Of a stretch of DNA of 35,583 bases, positions 22,970 to 31,567 are shown piece by piece. The notes under the pieces are model-generated. The model had not been told where the DNA came from. It saw only the letters and a program-made list of their open reading frames with translations, and did no database searches. The DNA is from JBCCQH01 sp039024435 (lineage in GTDB: Bacteria > Bacteroidota > Bacteroidia > J057 > JADKCL01): positions 1 to 35,583 of the forward strand of contig JBCCQH010000080.1 of the NCBI GenBank assembly GCA_039024435.1, given 5' to 3'. The position numbers and the translations under genes were made by a program. Within the stretch, counting starts at the first letter, position 1. Each line of letters opens with the position of its first letter.

Positions 22970-23542
22970 ATGAATAAAACATCTACGCTCATCTTGATGC
23001 TGCTGTGTTTGGCGTCGGTGGCTTGCAAAAAAGTAAGCTCCCACGAAGACCAGGAAAAAATTCTCGAATTGGAGAAGCTAGCGGATGAAAGCCGAGAGCA
23101 GAACAATATGGGGAAGGCTCCGCTGGATACCACTTTGCTGGCGGAACTCGGGCGCGCGTATTTGGCCTACGCTGAGAGCTATCCGCAAGCAAATGAAGCT
23201 CCGGAATACCTGTTTCGGGCGGGCGAAGTCTACTCAAATGAATTGAAAGATTTTCCCCAAGCCATTGCCGCTTTTAAGAAAAACTACCAGGACTATCCCA
23301 ACCACGAGACGGCGGCCAACGCCCTGTTTTTCATTGGTTACCTCTACAACAACTCGATGCGCGATATTGCTGAAGCCGAGACCCACTACCGGGAGTTTCT
23401 CGACAAGTACCCCAACCACAATCTGGCACCCCACGCGGAGTTTGAACTGAAGTCATTGGGGATGAGTATGGAAGAGGTCTTCAATCAATTGATCGGCCAG
23501 GATTCAACGGCGGCGGTCGACTCCACAATGGCAATTCCCTAA
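22970..23542 (+). CDS. TPR (BamD/YbgF-like) lipoprotein
   Basis: 190 residues from the ATG at 22970; an in-frame TTG at 22937 falls inside the promoter box and is rejected. The lipobox is LCLASVAC (Cys19). The body contains tetratricopeptide-type helices (PEYLFRAGEVYSNELKDFPQ, AIAAFKKNYQDYPNHETAAN, ALFFIGYLYNN, AETHYREFLDKYPNHNLAPH), the pattern used in BamD, YbgF and related outer-membrane adaptor proteins. Length is shorter than BamD (about 250). It is probably a periplasm-facing scaffold; partners are unknown. Confidence 0.88.
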   Translation: MNKTSTLILMLLCLASVACKKVSSHEDQEKILELEKLADESREQNNMGKAPLDTTLLAELGRAYLAYAESYPQANEAPEYLFRAGEVYSNELKDFPQAIAAFKKNYQDYPNHETAANALFFIGYLYNNSMRDIAEAETHYREFLDKYPNHNLAPHAEFELKSLGMSMEEVFNQLIGQDSTAAVDSTMAIP

Positions 23543-23659
23543 GGGTTGTCCGCTGTGCGTCAGGCGCCCATCAGACTCCTTTTGCCGGGCTGAATTGGAA
23601 TTCGCATATTTTTTGTATTTTTATTGCCTGTTACTTAGCTGATCGAAACGAAGATCTGA

Positions 23660-24379
23660 ATGAGAGCCTATACTGCTGTTTTTTTGCTTGCGATGATCAT
23701 TCTTGCGGGGTGCAACGATGACCCCGAAGACGTTATTCCCCCGGTACGTGAACGGAGCTTCTTGCACATCGTTGGTGGCGCGGAGACGGCGTCGTTTGAC
23801 ATCACTTTTGATTACTTCAATGCTGACAACAAGGTAATCGAAGACTTCTTCTATCAGCGCAATTTCCCCCTCGAAGGCTACGCTGACCTGCAAGCCGCAG
23901 GCAACACGGTCGATACCTTCGGCAATGGGCAACTTTTCCTTACGGCTACCCGACAGCCCTTCGCCAACGAAGCACCGGACACGATTGCGGGACCGCAGGC
24001 GGTCACGCTCATGCCCAACGAAAAGTCGACCCTGGCTTTCGCGGACAGTGCGGGCACACTCAAGATGCTGAAGTTTACCGACGAGTATTCTTTCCCGGAT
24101 GGTGCCACTTCGGCAATTCGTTTTATCAATTTGTCCCCCAACTTCCCGATCGCTTCTCTGAGTTTGTCGGTCAATGGCAATACCGTGGCGGAAATCGCCA
24201 ATGTCAATGCCCTTTCGGCATCTAATTTCATCAATGTTGGGGATGACCAGATTTTGGTGGAAGCCAAAGACGGCAATGGCAATCTGCTCAGTTCCATTAA
24301 CATGTGGATCGGTGGGGGAGTGGCCCACACCTTCTATCTGAGCGGAACCGGCGACGGCCTCGCGGTTTTCAAGCACTGA
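23660..24379 (+). CDS. DUF4397-like lipoprotein
   Basis: 239 residues with a lipobox at IILAGC (Cys18). A spacer rich in acidic residues and proline is followed by two Ig-like strand sets; SAIRFINLSPNFPIASLSLSV with NGNTVAE matches the core of DUF4397 (PF14344), a secreted beta-sandwich family of unknown role. The start is the first ATG. A 9-bp hairpin follows the stop. Confidence 0.85.
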   Translation: MRAYTAVFLLAMIILAGCNDDPEDVIPPVRERSFLHIVGGAETASFDITFDYFNADNKVIEDFFYQRNFPLEGYADLQAAGNTVDTFGNGQLFLTATRQPFANEAPDTIAGPQAVTLMPNEKSTLAFADSAGTLKMLKFTDEYSFPDGATSAIRFINLSPNFPIASLSLSVNGNTVAEIANVNALSASNFINVGDDQILVEAKDGNGNLLSSINMWIGGGVAHTFYLSGTGDGLAVFKH

Positions 24380-24403
24380 TACTGCGGTTTACGGAAAATT
24401 TCG

Positions 24404-24440
24404 GCTTCGGTCCGTACGGTGTGACCGAAGCGAATTCTTT
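24404..24440 (+). terminator. Hairpin terminator after the DUF4397-like gene
   Basis: A perfect 9-bp stem GCTTCGGTC (24404-24412) with GACCGAAGC (24423-24431) and a 10-base loop. It is followed by GAATTCTTT, which is a weak T-tract. It could alternatively act as a 5' leader structure for bioD, which starts 38 bases further on. Confidence 0.5.
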
Positions 24441-24468
24441 GGTCCCATTGTCCAATTTCTTTTGCTGT

Positions 24469-25110
24469 ATGACTTCTTTTGCGGATAAATTTCCGGACCG
24501 CTTCGTGGTCGTCGGAATCGATACCGATGCGGGCAAGACGGTGGTGGCCGCGCTTCTGTGCTTGGGATTGGAGGCAGATTACTGGAAGCCGGTACAGGCC
24601 GGACGAGAGCCGATGACCGATACCGGAAGGGTCCGGGAAATTACGGGCCTGCCGGAAGACCACTTTCATCCGGAGGCTTACTGTTTGGCATGGCCGGCCT
24701 CGCCGCATGCGGCGGCGGCCCAAGAAGGCATTCGCATCGCGGCCGAAAAGATTGTCCTGCCGGTTACCCCGCGCAAGTTGGTGATCGAAGGGGCCGGAGG
24801 GCTGATGGTTCCGCTGCGGGAAGATTATATGTATCTGGATTTGCTCGCGGAATGGAAACTGCCGGTAGTGCTGGTGGTGCGGACCTATCTGGGGAGCATC
24901 AATCACAGTCTCCTGTCGATTGCTGCCTTGCGGCGGAATGCCATTCCCATCTTGGGTTTGGTATTTAACGAGGGTGGTCGCCCCGAATCGGAGGGCGTGA
25001 TTGAGCGCTACTCCGGCATTGAAGTATTGGGGGGCGTACCCGAACTGGACGCAGTCAATGCCGAGACGCTGCGGGCCGTCTGGCGGTCCTGGTCCGCGCC
25101 GGATCAGTAG
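24469..25110 (+). CDS. bioD: ATP-dependent dethiobiotin synthetase
   Basis: 213 residues from the ATG at 24469; the longer frame to 24304 runs back into the DUF4397 gene and terminator. BioD closes the ureido ring of dethiobiotin from diaminopelargonic acid, CO2 and ATP, the penultimate step of biotin synthesis. The P-loop variant GIDTDAGKT (16-24), the YWKPVQAG strand (lysine near 42), EGAGGLMVPL (about 107-116) and VVLVVRTYLGSINHSLL are all present. It is isolated from other bio genes in this window. It overlaps the 3' end of the converging lipoprotein gene by 7 bases. Confidence 0.93.
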   Translation: MTSFADKFPDRFVVVGIDTDAGKTVVAALLCLGLEADYWKPVQAGREPMTDTGRVREITGLPEDHFHPEAYCLAWPASPHAAAAQEGIRIAAEKIVLPVTPRKLVIEGAGGLMVPLREDYMYLDLLAEWKLPVVLVVRTYLGSINHSLLSIAALRRNAIPILGLVFNEGGRPESEGVIERYSGIEVLGGVPELDAVNAETLRAVWRSWSAPDQ

Positions 25111-25580
25111 GTATAGGTCAGGGCGATTTGCTCCTCGGCTCCCTCCCAGTTCAAGCGCAAGACGGCTTCCTTCACACCGGGATACTGAATGGTCGCCAGG
25201 TCAAATTTTAACTGTTCGTACTTGATCGCCCGACAATTGTCGCCGCGATTGTTGTGGTAAAGGTAGAGTTGCGTCTGCGGCGGCATGCTTTCCGCCCACA
25301 TTTCACCCCAGTACAAACCAAACTGGTGGTCCTGGCAGCCGCCGGAATAGCTGACATTCAGAACGAGACAGCCATTTTTGATCTCGGCTTCGACGCTCAT
25401 GAGGGGGGAGGACTCGGGCATTTCCCCAACTTTTGGGGCCTGGCACTCAGACTTGGTGCGTGGCGGGGTATCGGTGGTATTCGCGGTGGGTTCCGGATCC
25501 GGATTGGACGGAGGTGTGGTGTTTTTGCAAGCGGTCACCAGCATTGCCGCGAGCATCAGCAGCAGAAGAGTACTTTTCAT
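25104..25580 (-). CDS. Hypothetical lipoprotein with cysteine-rich beta domain
   Basis: 158 residues. The lipobox MLAAMLVTAC puts Cys at 18, followed by a Pro/Thr/Asn-rich linker. The C-terminal part (about 60-158) contains GCLVLNVSYSGGCQDHQFGLYW, LYLYHNNRGDNCRA and KFDLATIQYPG. The paired cysteines and the H-x-F / H-N-x-x-x-D-x-C pattern recur in short Bacteroidota lipoproteins of unknown function. It is divergent from the DUF1015 gene across a 62-base promoter region; a TAAATT-GC sequence on this strand close to its start is reminiscent of a -7 box. Confidence 0.82.
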   Translation of the reverse strand: MKSTLLLLMLAAMLVTACKNTTPPSNPDPEPTANTTDTPPRTKSECQAPKVGEMPESSPLMSVEAEIKNGCLVLNVSYSGGCQDHQFGLYWGEMWAESMPPQTQLYLYHNNRGDNCRAIKYEQLKFDLATIQYPGVKEAVLRLNWEGAEEQIALTYTY

Positions 25581-25630
25581 GTCTGCAATTTAGGAAAAGT
25601 TCCGCGACGATTTTCACGTGAGTTTTTCCT

Positions 25631-25638
25631 TAAATTTG
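25631..25638 (+). promoter_or_regulatory. TAAATTTG -7 box four bases from the DUF1015 start
   Basis: An exact TAnnTTTG match followed by CGCG and then the ATG at 25643. As at 17828, the distance is so short that the transcript should be leaderless or nearly so. Confidence 0.45.
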
Positions 25639-25642
25639 CGCG

Positions 25643-26986
25643 ATGGCGAGGATAAGACCATTTCGTGCATGGCGCTACGACCCGGAGGAGGTGTCGGATA
25701 TCAACCAGAAGTTCTCTCCGCTGTTTGACGTTGTGAGTCCCGAGCAGTTGGCGCAATTGTACGATATTCCCAACAACTCGATCCATCTGGCGGTCCCCCG
25801 ATCCGACGAAGAAGCCCTCGCTAAGCTCGCAGCCTGGAAAACCACGGGGGTTATTCGCCAAGATCCCTTGCCGGCAATCTATATTTATTACCAGGAATTT
25901 TCGCTTTACGGTGAAGCGCGGCGCTACACCCGCAAGGGATTCGTGGCGATGATCCGGGTCGACGATGAAAGTGGCACTCCCACGAGCGACATCGTACTGC
26001 ACGAGGATACGATTTCTTCCTCGGTGGCGGAGCGGACGCGGCATCTGGAAAAAACCTTGTTGAATACGGCACCTACCCACGGTCTCTACGACGATCCGGA
26101 CTTCTCGCTGGAGCCGCTGATGGACCGCTACATGGAACATCCGCTGTACGAATACATCGACTATCAGGGAGTGATCAACAAGCTCGCCATTGTGCAGGAC
26201 CGCCAGGACATACTGCGGTTCCAGGCTTTGCTCGGTGAGCGCAAGGTCTACCTGGCGGATGGGCACCACCGCCTCGCCTCCTCGGTGGCCCTGCGGCGCA
26301 AATCCCACGCTTCGGGTCCGAAACTGCCCCCGGACAGTTTCCGCGATTATCACCTGATGTACCTGACGAATTTGCAGTCAGATGATTTGCGCATCTTGCC
26401 GATTCACCGGGTCATTTCCCTGGACAAGAAGACCTACAATCCCAATCCGATTCTGCAGGCTTTGCGGGCCTACTTCACGATCACTGACATTACTTTTGAC
26501 CGGGTTCCGGTGTACGAGCGGGTGCGGAACCAGCGGTATGCTTTTGGCATGGTGCTGGGGACCACGCAATTTTTGTTGGAGTTGAAGCCGGAGATCGACC
26601 CGGTGGTGGGCATTGCGCTGGATTTACCAGAGGCGGTCCGGTCGCTTGACTACACGGTGCTGCATTACTTCGTATTTGACCGGGGGTTTGGGATTCCCTA
26701 CGCGGAGCAGCCGCGCAACGATTCGATTTCCTACATCAAGGACTACGGCCTTGCGGTCAAGGCAGCGGTCACCCACGCGGACCGGGTGGCCTTTATCATG
26801 CCGGATACCAGCATGGCCCAGATGATGGAAGTGTGTGCTTCCGGGGCCTTGATGCCGCAAAAATCCACTTACTTTTACCCCAAGGTCGTGTGCGGCCTGG
26901 TGTTTGCCTCCATCGACGACAATGAAAACAACAGTTCCTTTGATATTAGCTTCCGGCTCCCCCCGGCGGCAACACCTGCTCCGTGA
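25643..26986 (+). CDS. DUF1015 family protein
   Basis: 447 residues, full length for DUF1015 (PF06245). It starts with the usual M-A-R-I-R-P-F-R-A-W-R-Y and contains SPLFDVVSPEQ, then PAIYIYYQEF, KGFVAMIRVDD, LHEDT, YLADGHHRLASS (about 210-221), RILPIHRVI and the C-terminal MPQKSTYFYPKVVCGLVF. Members are cytoplasmic and conserved across bacteria but without a proven activity; the ADGHHR motif suggests a metal- or phosphate-binding site. The 3' end overlaps maf by 65 bases, so the two are translationally linked. Confidence 0.92.
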   Translation: MARIRPFRAWRYDPEEVSDINQKFSPLFDVVSPEQLAQLYDIPNNSIHLAVPRSDEEALAKLAAWKTTGVIRQDPLPAIYIYYQEFSLYGEARRYTRKGFVAMIRVDDESGTPTSDIVLHEDTISSSVAERTRHLEKTLLNTAPTHGLYDDPDFSLEPLMDRYMEHPLYEYIDYQGVINKLAIVQDRQDILRFQALLGERKVYLADGHHRLASSVALRRKSHASGPKLPPDSFRDYHLMYLTNLQSDDLRILPIHRVISLDKKTYNPNPILQALRAYFTITDITFDRVPVYERVRNQRYAFGMVLGTTQFLLELKPEIDPVVGIALDLPEAVRSLDYTVLHYFVFDRGFGIPYAEQPRNDSISYIKDYGLAVKAAVTHADRVAFIMPDTSMAQMMEVCASGALMPQKSTYFYPKVVCGLVFASIDDNENNSSFDISFRLPPAATPAP

Positions 26987-27515
26987 ACTGGGGCTGGAAT
27001 TTGAGGTAGTACTGCGTCCGGTGGAGGAGCCCTTGCCGGATGGACTCGACCCAGTGGCGGCGGCGGAGGCATTGGCCCGGCGCAAAAGTGCGGCCTACCC
27101 CGATCTGGCGGAATCCCACGTGGTGATCACCGCCGATACCATTGTAGCGTTGGAAGGAAAGCTGCTCACCAAGCCAACCGACCGGGCCGAAGCGGTTGCG
27201 ATGCTCCAGGCCCTTTCGGGCAAGGAAAATCAAGTGATTTCGGCGGTGGCGCTGCGCTACCGGGGTGAAATTCGGGTGTTTCACGCCCGGTCGCGGGTAT
27301 TTTTCCGTCCTTTGTCCACGGCCGAGATCGCCTTCTACATCGATACTTGTGCGCCCTACGACAAGGCAGGGGCCTACGCGGTCCAGGAGTGGATCGGGAT
27401 GGTGGGCATTGACCGGATCGAAGGCGATTACTACAACATCGTCGGCCTGCCGGTCGCGCGGTTGTGGGCGGAGTTGCAGGATTTTGTCCCGGGAATCCTG
27501 AAGATCGGTCGCTGA
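26922..27515 (+). CDS. maf: Maf-like nucleoside triphosphate pyrophosphatase
   Basis: 197 residues from the ATG at 26922; another in-frame ATG at 26904 would add six residues. Maf proteins hydrolyse dTTP/UTP or modified nucleotides to monophosphates. Diagnostic motifs: ASGSPRR (10-16), HVVITADTIV (about 69-78), DKAGAYAVQ and EGDYYNIVGLP. The ASGSPRR motif is encoded inside the 65-base overlap with the DUF1015 gene, which uses a different frame there. It is convergent with the barrel-like gene, with only 15 bases between stops. Confidence 0.94.
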   Translation: MKTTVPLILASGSPRRQHLLRELGLEFEVVLRPVEEPLPDGLDPVAAAEALARRKSAAYPDLAESHVVITADTIVALEGKLLTKPTDRAEAVAMLQALSGKENQVISAVALRYRGEIRVFHARSRVFFRPLSTAEIAFYIDTCAPYDKAGAYAVQEWIGMVGIDRIEGDYYNIVGLPVARLWAELQDFVPGILKIGR

Positions 27516-27530
27516 GGGAATCCGGGGCCA

Positions 27531-28844
27531 TCAGTTCAGCCAAAATGCGTACCCGAGATAGGCCCGGATGCCGCGGTGTTGGCGGAAAAGGCCGGTCAGG
27601 CGAATGTCCTGGTCCTCAAAAAAGCCGTTGGGCAAGAAGCGCGACTCGGTCCAGGCGGCACTGAACACCAAAGCCTGGTTGTCCAGCGGATGCAGCTCTA
27701 TGCGCACCCCGCCTTCAAAACTGAAATCGGGCCCCATGGTGTGTGTTTGCTCCGGACGAGTCACTTCCGGGATGTAAGTCGATGGGCGGTAGGTGGTGAA
27801 CATTGGTGCGATGTACGGTCCAATGCGCACCCGATCTACGATTTTGAACAGGTATTCCAGGTTGAGCCCGATATTCAGGCGCAGTTCCGGCAGGCGGTCC
27901 CGGTTGCGCTCGACTTCCACACCGGGGACAAAGTAGCAGCTATCCGGAACGCAGACTTCGTAGGGATCGCTGACCCGGATGGTTTTGAAGGAAGTCCACC
28001 AAAGGGAATGTTCGATTCCCGCGACCATGCCGAGGCGCAGGCCGCGGTGGCGGTAGTTGGTGTTCAGGAAGATGCCTTTGCTGGAATTGGAGACTTCGTA
28101 GGTGACAGGAAATCCGGTCGAGGCGCGCCGGTAGGCGTAATTGATCCGGTTCAGACCGAAGGTAAGGCCGAAGCGAACGTCAAACTTTTGCAAGCATTTC
28201 TCCTCGGGGGAGCGGGGGTGTCCGTGCTCATCGAAGAGGCGGGAGGATTCCGGAATCTCGGCGGGCATGGTCTCGGGGGTGGCCACTTTGCGGGCTTCCT
28301 GTTCGCGCTTGTAGAGAAACTCCTGGTATTCGGCGGGGGCGATCAGGGAAATGTCAATTGCGGGGCCTTCACCATCCGCCGGGGCAAAACGGACACTTTC
28401 CTGGGTGTGTCCCGGGTGAAAGACCACCGGATCGCTATCGTTGGTAAACACGCGGTCTAGGTTGCGGTCCGGGTAATAGCGCGGTTGCTCGTCGGTAAAT
28501 TTGCCCACGATCATGACGATCAGTTGCCCTTGGATTTCGTTGTCTTCGCGGACGCCCACCCATGCCACGGCGAAGGAAGGATTGCGGAGTTCGCTCAGAT
28601 TCGGTGGGACGACCTCGATGTATTCGGGGATGCGGTTGGCAATTTCCGGATGCATGAGCTTGAACCCGCGCAGGTCGAGCATGGGATCGGAATAGGGAAA
28701 CACATCAAACTCGAATGCTTGCTCAATGTCAATGAATGCGTCCTTCCCGCGCCAGAAGCGCTTGTCGATGTAGTACACTTGGCTGAGGAGGCATTCACAG
28801 AAAAACAAGCAACAGCAGAGGAGAAGTAGTCGTCGAATCATCAT
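27531..28844 (-). CDS. Outer-membrane beta-barrel-like protein with N-terminal soluble domain
   Basis: 437 residues. A cysteine-rich signal peptide (LLLLCCCLFFCECLLSQ) is followed by a soluble region (about 25-205) with no recognised family. The C-terminal half (about 225-437) alternates aromatic and polar residues in strands (KFDVRFGLTFGLNRINYAY, LGMVAGIEHSLWW, RLNIGLNLEYLFK, IRAYLGYAFWLN) and ends in a non-polar/Asn terminus, as in porin-family outer-membrane barrels. Two consecutive ATGs start it; 28844 is taken. It is probably a surface or outer-membrane protein; its ligand is unknown. Confidence 0.82.
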   Translation of the reverse strand: MMIRRLLLLCCCLFFCECLLSQVYYIDKRFWRGKDAFIDIEQAFEFDVFPYSDPMLDLRGFKLMHPEIANRIPEYIEVVPPNLSELRNPSFAVAWVGVREDNEIQGQLIVMIVGKFTDEQPRYYPDRNLDRVFTNDSDPVVFHPGHTQESVRFAPADGEGPAIDISLIAPAEYQEFLYKREQEARKVATPETMPAEIPESSRLFDEHGHPRSPEEKCLQKFDVRFGLTFGLNRINYAYRRASTGFPVTYEVSNSSKGIFLNTNYRHRGLRLGMVAGIEHSLWWTSFKTIRVSDPYEVCVPDSCYFVPGVEVERNRDRLPELRLNIGLNLEYLFKIVDRVRIGPYIAPMFTTYRPSTYIPEVTRPEQTHTMGPDFSFEGGVRIELHPLDNQALVFSAAWTESRFLPNGFFEDQDIRLTGLFRQHRGIRAYLGYAFWLN

Positions 28845-29223
28845 TGCTTATGCAAAGTAGCGACAATTTCGCAGCGAAGAAAGCGCAAAGCCGACGATTT
28901 GAAATTCGTGGGGGGGAGAAAAGATTTGGCCTTTTGAATGAAGGAAAGAGTGGGAATGCTGTTTCACTAACTGGCCACTGAGTGGCAGCGGCGGGACTAC
29001 TCGCAAAGGTCGAAGGCTTTTCTCCGGGCTGCGCTAAACTCGTCTTCACTTGCTCGTTCCGGAATTTTGAAGGTTGCTTCCGGATAATGCAAATGCCCTT
29101 CTTTTGTTCCTCCCGGCCCGTTGTGTCCACAAACTCCCCGGTCATCGCGATGACCCCCCCATTGCTTTCCCCGCCGAAGAACCCTATTTTACCCCTTCCC
29201 GATAACCGCCGAATACCTCCCGC
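28845..29223. other. Divergent intergenic region, 379 bases
   Basis: It separates the barrel-like gene (minus) from the DUF2891/pxp operon (plus), so it should hold promoters for both. Visible structure: a hairpin with arms GCCAC/GTGGC (28974-28986) and a direct repeat TTCCGGA within 29056-29095. No ORF with coding character, tRNA or recognised riboswitch was seen. Confidence 0.5.
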
Positions 29224-30372
29224 ATGAAGACTGCGTTTCTTTTTCTGTTGTTCTGCCTGTTCCTGGCTGCTTGTGCGCCGGAAGGCTCCGATTCCCCCGC
29301 CACCCGCGAAAATTCGGCCGCCGCCGACGAAATCGTCCCGATCACCCCGCCCGCGAAAACCGCCCAAGTCATTCGCCTCGACCTTGCCGAAGCCAATCGC
29401 CTCGCCGAATTGCCGCTGGCCTGCATTCAGAATCCCCTGCCCTACAAATCCGGGGTTGTCATCGCCAAACCGGAAGACCTCGCGCTGCCCATTGAGCACC
29501 ACCCGGCTTTTTACGGCTGTTTTGACTGGCATTCGGCGGTCCACGGGCATTGGTCCCTGGTCTATCTGCTGAAGACCTTTCCCGAATTGGCGCGGCGGGA
29601 AGATGTAATCCGGATGCTCGGCGAAAACCTGACCGCGGAAAACATCGCCCAGGAGGTCGCCTATTTCTCGATGAACCGGGAATCAAAATCATTTGAGCGG
29701 ACCTACGGCTGGGCCTGGCTGCTCAAACTGCAGGAAGAATTCGTCACTTGGGACGATGTGCAGGCGCAAACCTGGGCGTCCCACCTGCAACCCCTGGCCG
29801 ATTACATCTCCCGGGCGTACCGGGAATACCTCCCCAAATTGGTCTATCCGATTCGGGTGGGGGAGCACAGCAACACGGCATTTGGCTTGAGTTTTGCCTT
29901 TGACTATGCGGTTGCGGTGGGCGATTCCGCTCTGGAAAAGGTGATTCGGGAAAGTGCCCGGCGCTTTTACCAGGACGATGCCGGCTGCCCCATCGACTGG
30001 GAGCCCAGCGGCTACGATTTCTTGTCCCCTTGTTTGCAGGAAATCGACATCATGCGCAAGGTGCTCGAACCGGCCGCGTTTGTAGAGTGGCTGGCCGATT
30101 TTCTTCCTGCACTGCACCGGCAAACCCTAGCGCTCACCCCCGGCGAGATCCGGGATCGTTCGGATGGGAAACTGGTTCACCTGGATGGGCTGAACTTCTC
30201 TCGGGCCTGGTGCCTGTTCCCGCTCCGCAACAACGCCAATGCCTACAATCTGGCGGTGGGTCACCTGGACCATTCCCTCTCCCGGATTGCCGATGGGGAC
30301 TACGCTGGGCAGCATTGGCTGGCGTCGTTTGCGCTGTACGCCTTCAAGTGCCAACGCGAACTGGATGAATAG
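29224..30372 (+). CDS. DUF2891 family lipoprotein
   Basis: 382 residues. The lipobox FLAAC puts Cys at 17, followed by a low-complexity linker to about 45. The remainder is DUF2891 (PF11199): HPAFYGCFDWHSAVHGHW (about 97-114), FERTYGWAWLLKLQEEF, YPIRVGEHSNTAFGLSFA, CPIDWEPSGYDFLSPCLQE and HLDGLNFSRAWC. The many Trp, His and acidic residues in an alpha-helical toroid-type layout resemble glycan-active folds, but no activity is established. The stop overlaps the next ATG by 8 bases, so this envelope protein is the first gene of the 5-oxoproline operon. Confidence 0.9.
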   Translation: MKTAFLFLLFCLFLAACAPEGSDSPATRENSAAADEIVPITPPAKTAQVIRLDLAEANRLAELPLACIQNPLPYKSGVVIAKPEDLALPIEHHPAFYGCFDWHSAVHGHWSLVYLLKTFPELARREDVIRMLGENLTAENIAQEVAYFSMNRESKSFERTYGWAWLLKLQEEFVTWDDVQAQTWASHLQPLADYISRAYREYLPKLVYPIRVGEHSNTAFGLSFAFDYAVAVGDSALEKVIRESARRFYQDDAGCPIDWEPSGYDFLSPCLQEIDIMRKVLEPAAFVEWLADFLPALHRQTLALTPGEIRDRSDGKLVHLDGLNFSRAWCLFPLRNNANAYNLAVGHLDHSLSRIADGDYAGQHWLASFALYAFKCQRELDE

Positions 30373-31567
30373 GCTGCGGAAATTGTTTGGTCCGGGAACC
30401 CTGGTCGCGGCAGCTTTCATTGGACCGGGGACGGTCACGACCTGCACCATGGCCGGAGTGGAGTCGCGCTACGAATTGCTTTGGGTGATGGCATTTGCGA
30501 CCCTGGCCACGATTGTGCTCCAGGAAATGTCGGCCCGCCTGGGGTTCGCTACGCGCAAAGGATTGGGCGAGGCGTTCAACCAACAGTTCCGCCGTGGGGT
30601 GGCCCGCTACCTCGTCTTTTTCCTGGTGATCGGGGCGATTTTGATCGGAAATGCCGCCTACGAAGCGGGCAATCTCTCCGGCGGTGTCCTCGGGGCCGAC
30701 CTTGTGCTGGGCGAATTCAAACTCTGGCCGGTGGTCATCGGGTCGTTGTGCTTCCTGCTGCTGTTCATCGGCCAATACCGCTGGATTGAGCGGGTACTGG
30801 TCGGGATGGTGCTGCTCATGAGCACCTGCTTTTTGCTGACCGCCATCTTGGTGAAGCCCGATCTCAGCGAAGTGCTGGGGGGGTTGGTCCCGCGGGTGCC
30901 GGAGGGAGACGGCCTGTTGCTGGTCATGGGCCTGATCGGGACGACGGTCGTGCCCTACAATTTGTTCCTGCACGCGGCGACGATTCCGAAAAAATGGGGC
31001 AAAAATGCGTCGCTGCGGGACATCCGTTGGGAAAATGCCGTGGCCATCGGATTGGGAGGACTGGTGTCCATGCTGATCATTATCACGGCGGCGAGTACGA
31101 GCGGAAGTTTGGAAAAAGTAACTTCGGCCGGCGATCTCGCCCAGCAACTCGAACCCCTTTTTGGGGCGGGGGCGCGGATCTTTATGGGCATCGGGTTGAT
31201 GGCGGCGGGCATCAGCTCGGCTTTGACTGCCCCGCTGGCGGCGGCTTACGCGGCAAAAGGGCTCTTCGGCTGGTCCGACGACGAGCGCCAAGGTAAATTC
31301 CGCGCGGTATGGATGGCGATTCTGGTCATTGGTGTACTGGTGGCGATCACGGATGTGGATCGTGTGCTGGTCATTCAATTTGCCCAAATCACCAATGCGC
31401 TCTTGCTGCCCTTCATCGCGGTCTACCTGCTATACGTGGCCAATTCCAAGCGCCTGCTGGGCCGCTACACGAATCACTTTCTCGCCAATGCCCTCGGTAC
31501 ATTGGTCATTCTATTCACCCTGTTGCTGGCCTTTCGGTCTTTCAACAGCATCTTCAAATTTCTATGA
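30365..31567 (+). CDS. Nramp-fold transporter lacking the metal-binding motifs (candidate 5-oxoproline or amino-acid permease)
   Basis: 400 residues from the ATG at 30365, with about eleven hydrophobic segments. The family pattern is clear (GPGTLVAAAFIGPGT in segment 1, GTTVVPYNLFLHA in segment 6, SALTAPLAAAYA later). In canonical Nramp transporters segment 1 has DPGN and segment 6 has M-P-H/Y. Here they read G20-P-G-T23 and V196-P-Y-N199, so Asp, Asn and Met, the ligands of the divalent metal, are all gone. In Bacillus subtilis a related gene (ycsG) sits beside the pxpA/kipI/kipA genes, so the association is conserved. The inference is that this protein moves 5-oxoproline or a related substrate. 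It overlaps both neighbours. Confidence 0.9.
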   Translation: MNRLRKLFGPGTLVAAAFIGPGTVTTCTMAGVESRYELLWVMAFATLATIVLQEMSARLGFATRKGLGEAFNQQFRRGVARYLVFFLVIGAILIGNAAYEAGNLSGGVLGADLVLGEFKLWPVVIGSLCFLLLFIGQYRWIERVLVGMVLLMSTCFLLTAILVKPDLSEVLGGLVPRVPEGDGLLLVMGLIGTTVVPYNLFLHAATIPKKWGKNASLRDIRWENAVAIGLGGLVSMLIIITAASTSGSLEKVTSAGDLAQQLEPLFGAGARIFMGIGLMAAGISSALTAPLAAAYAAKGLFGWSDDERQGKFRAVWMAILVIGVLVAITDVDRVLVIQFAQITNALLLPFIAVYLLYVANSKRLLGRYTNHFLANALGTLVILFTLLLAFRSFNSIFKFL

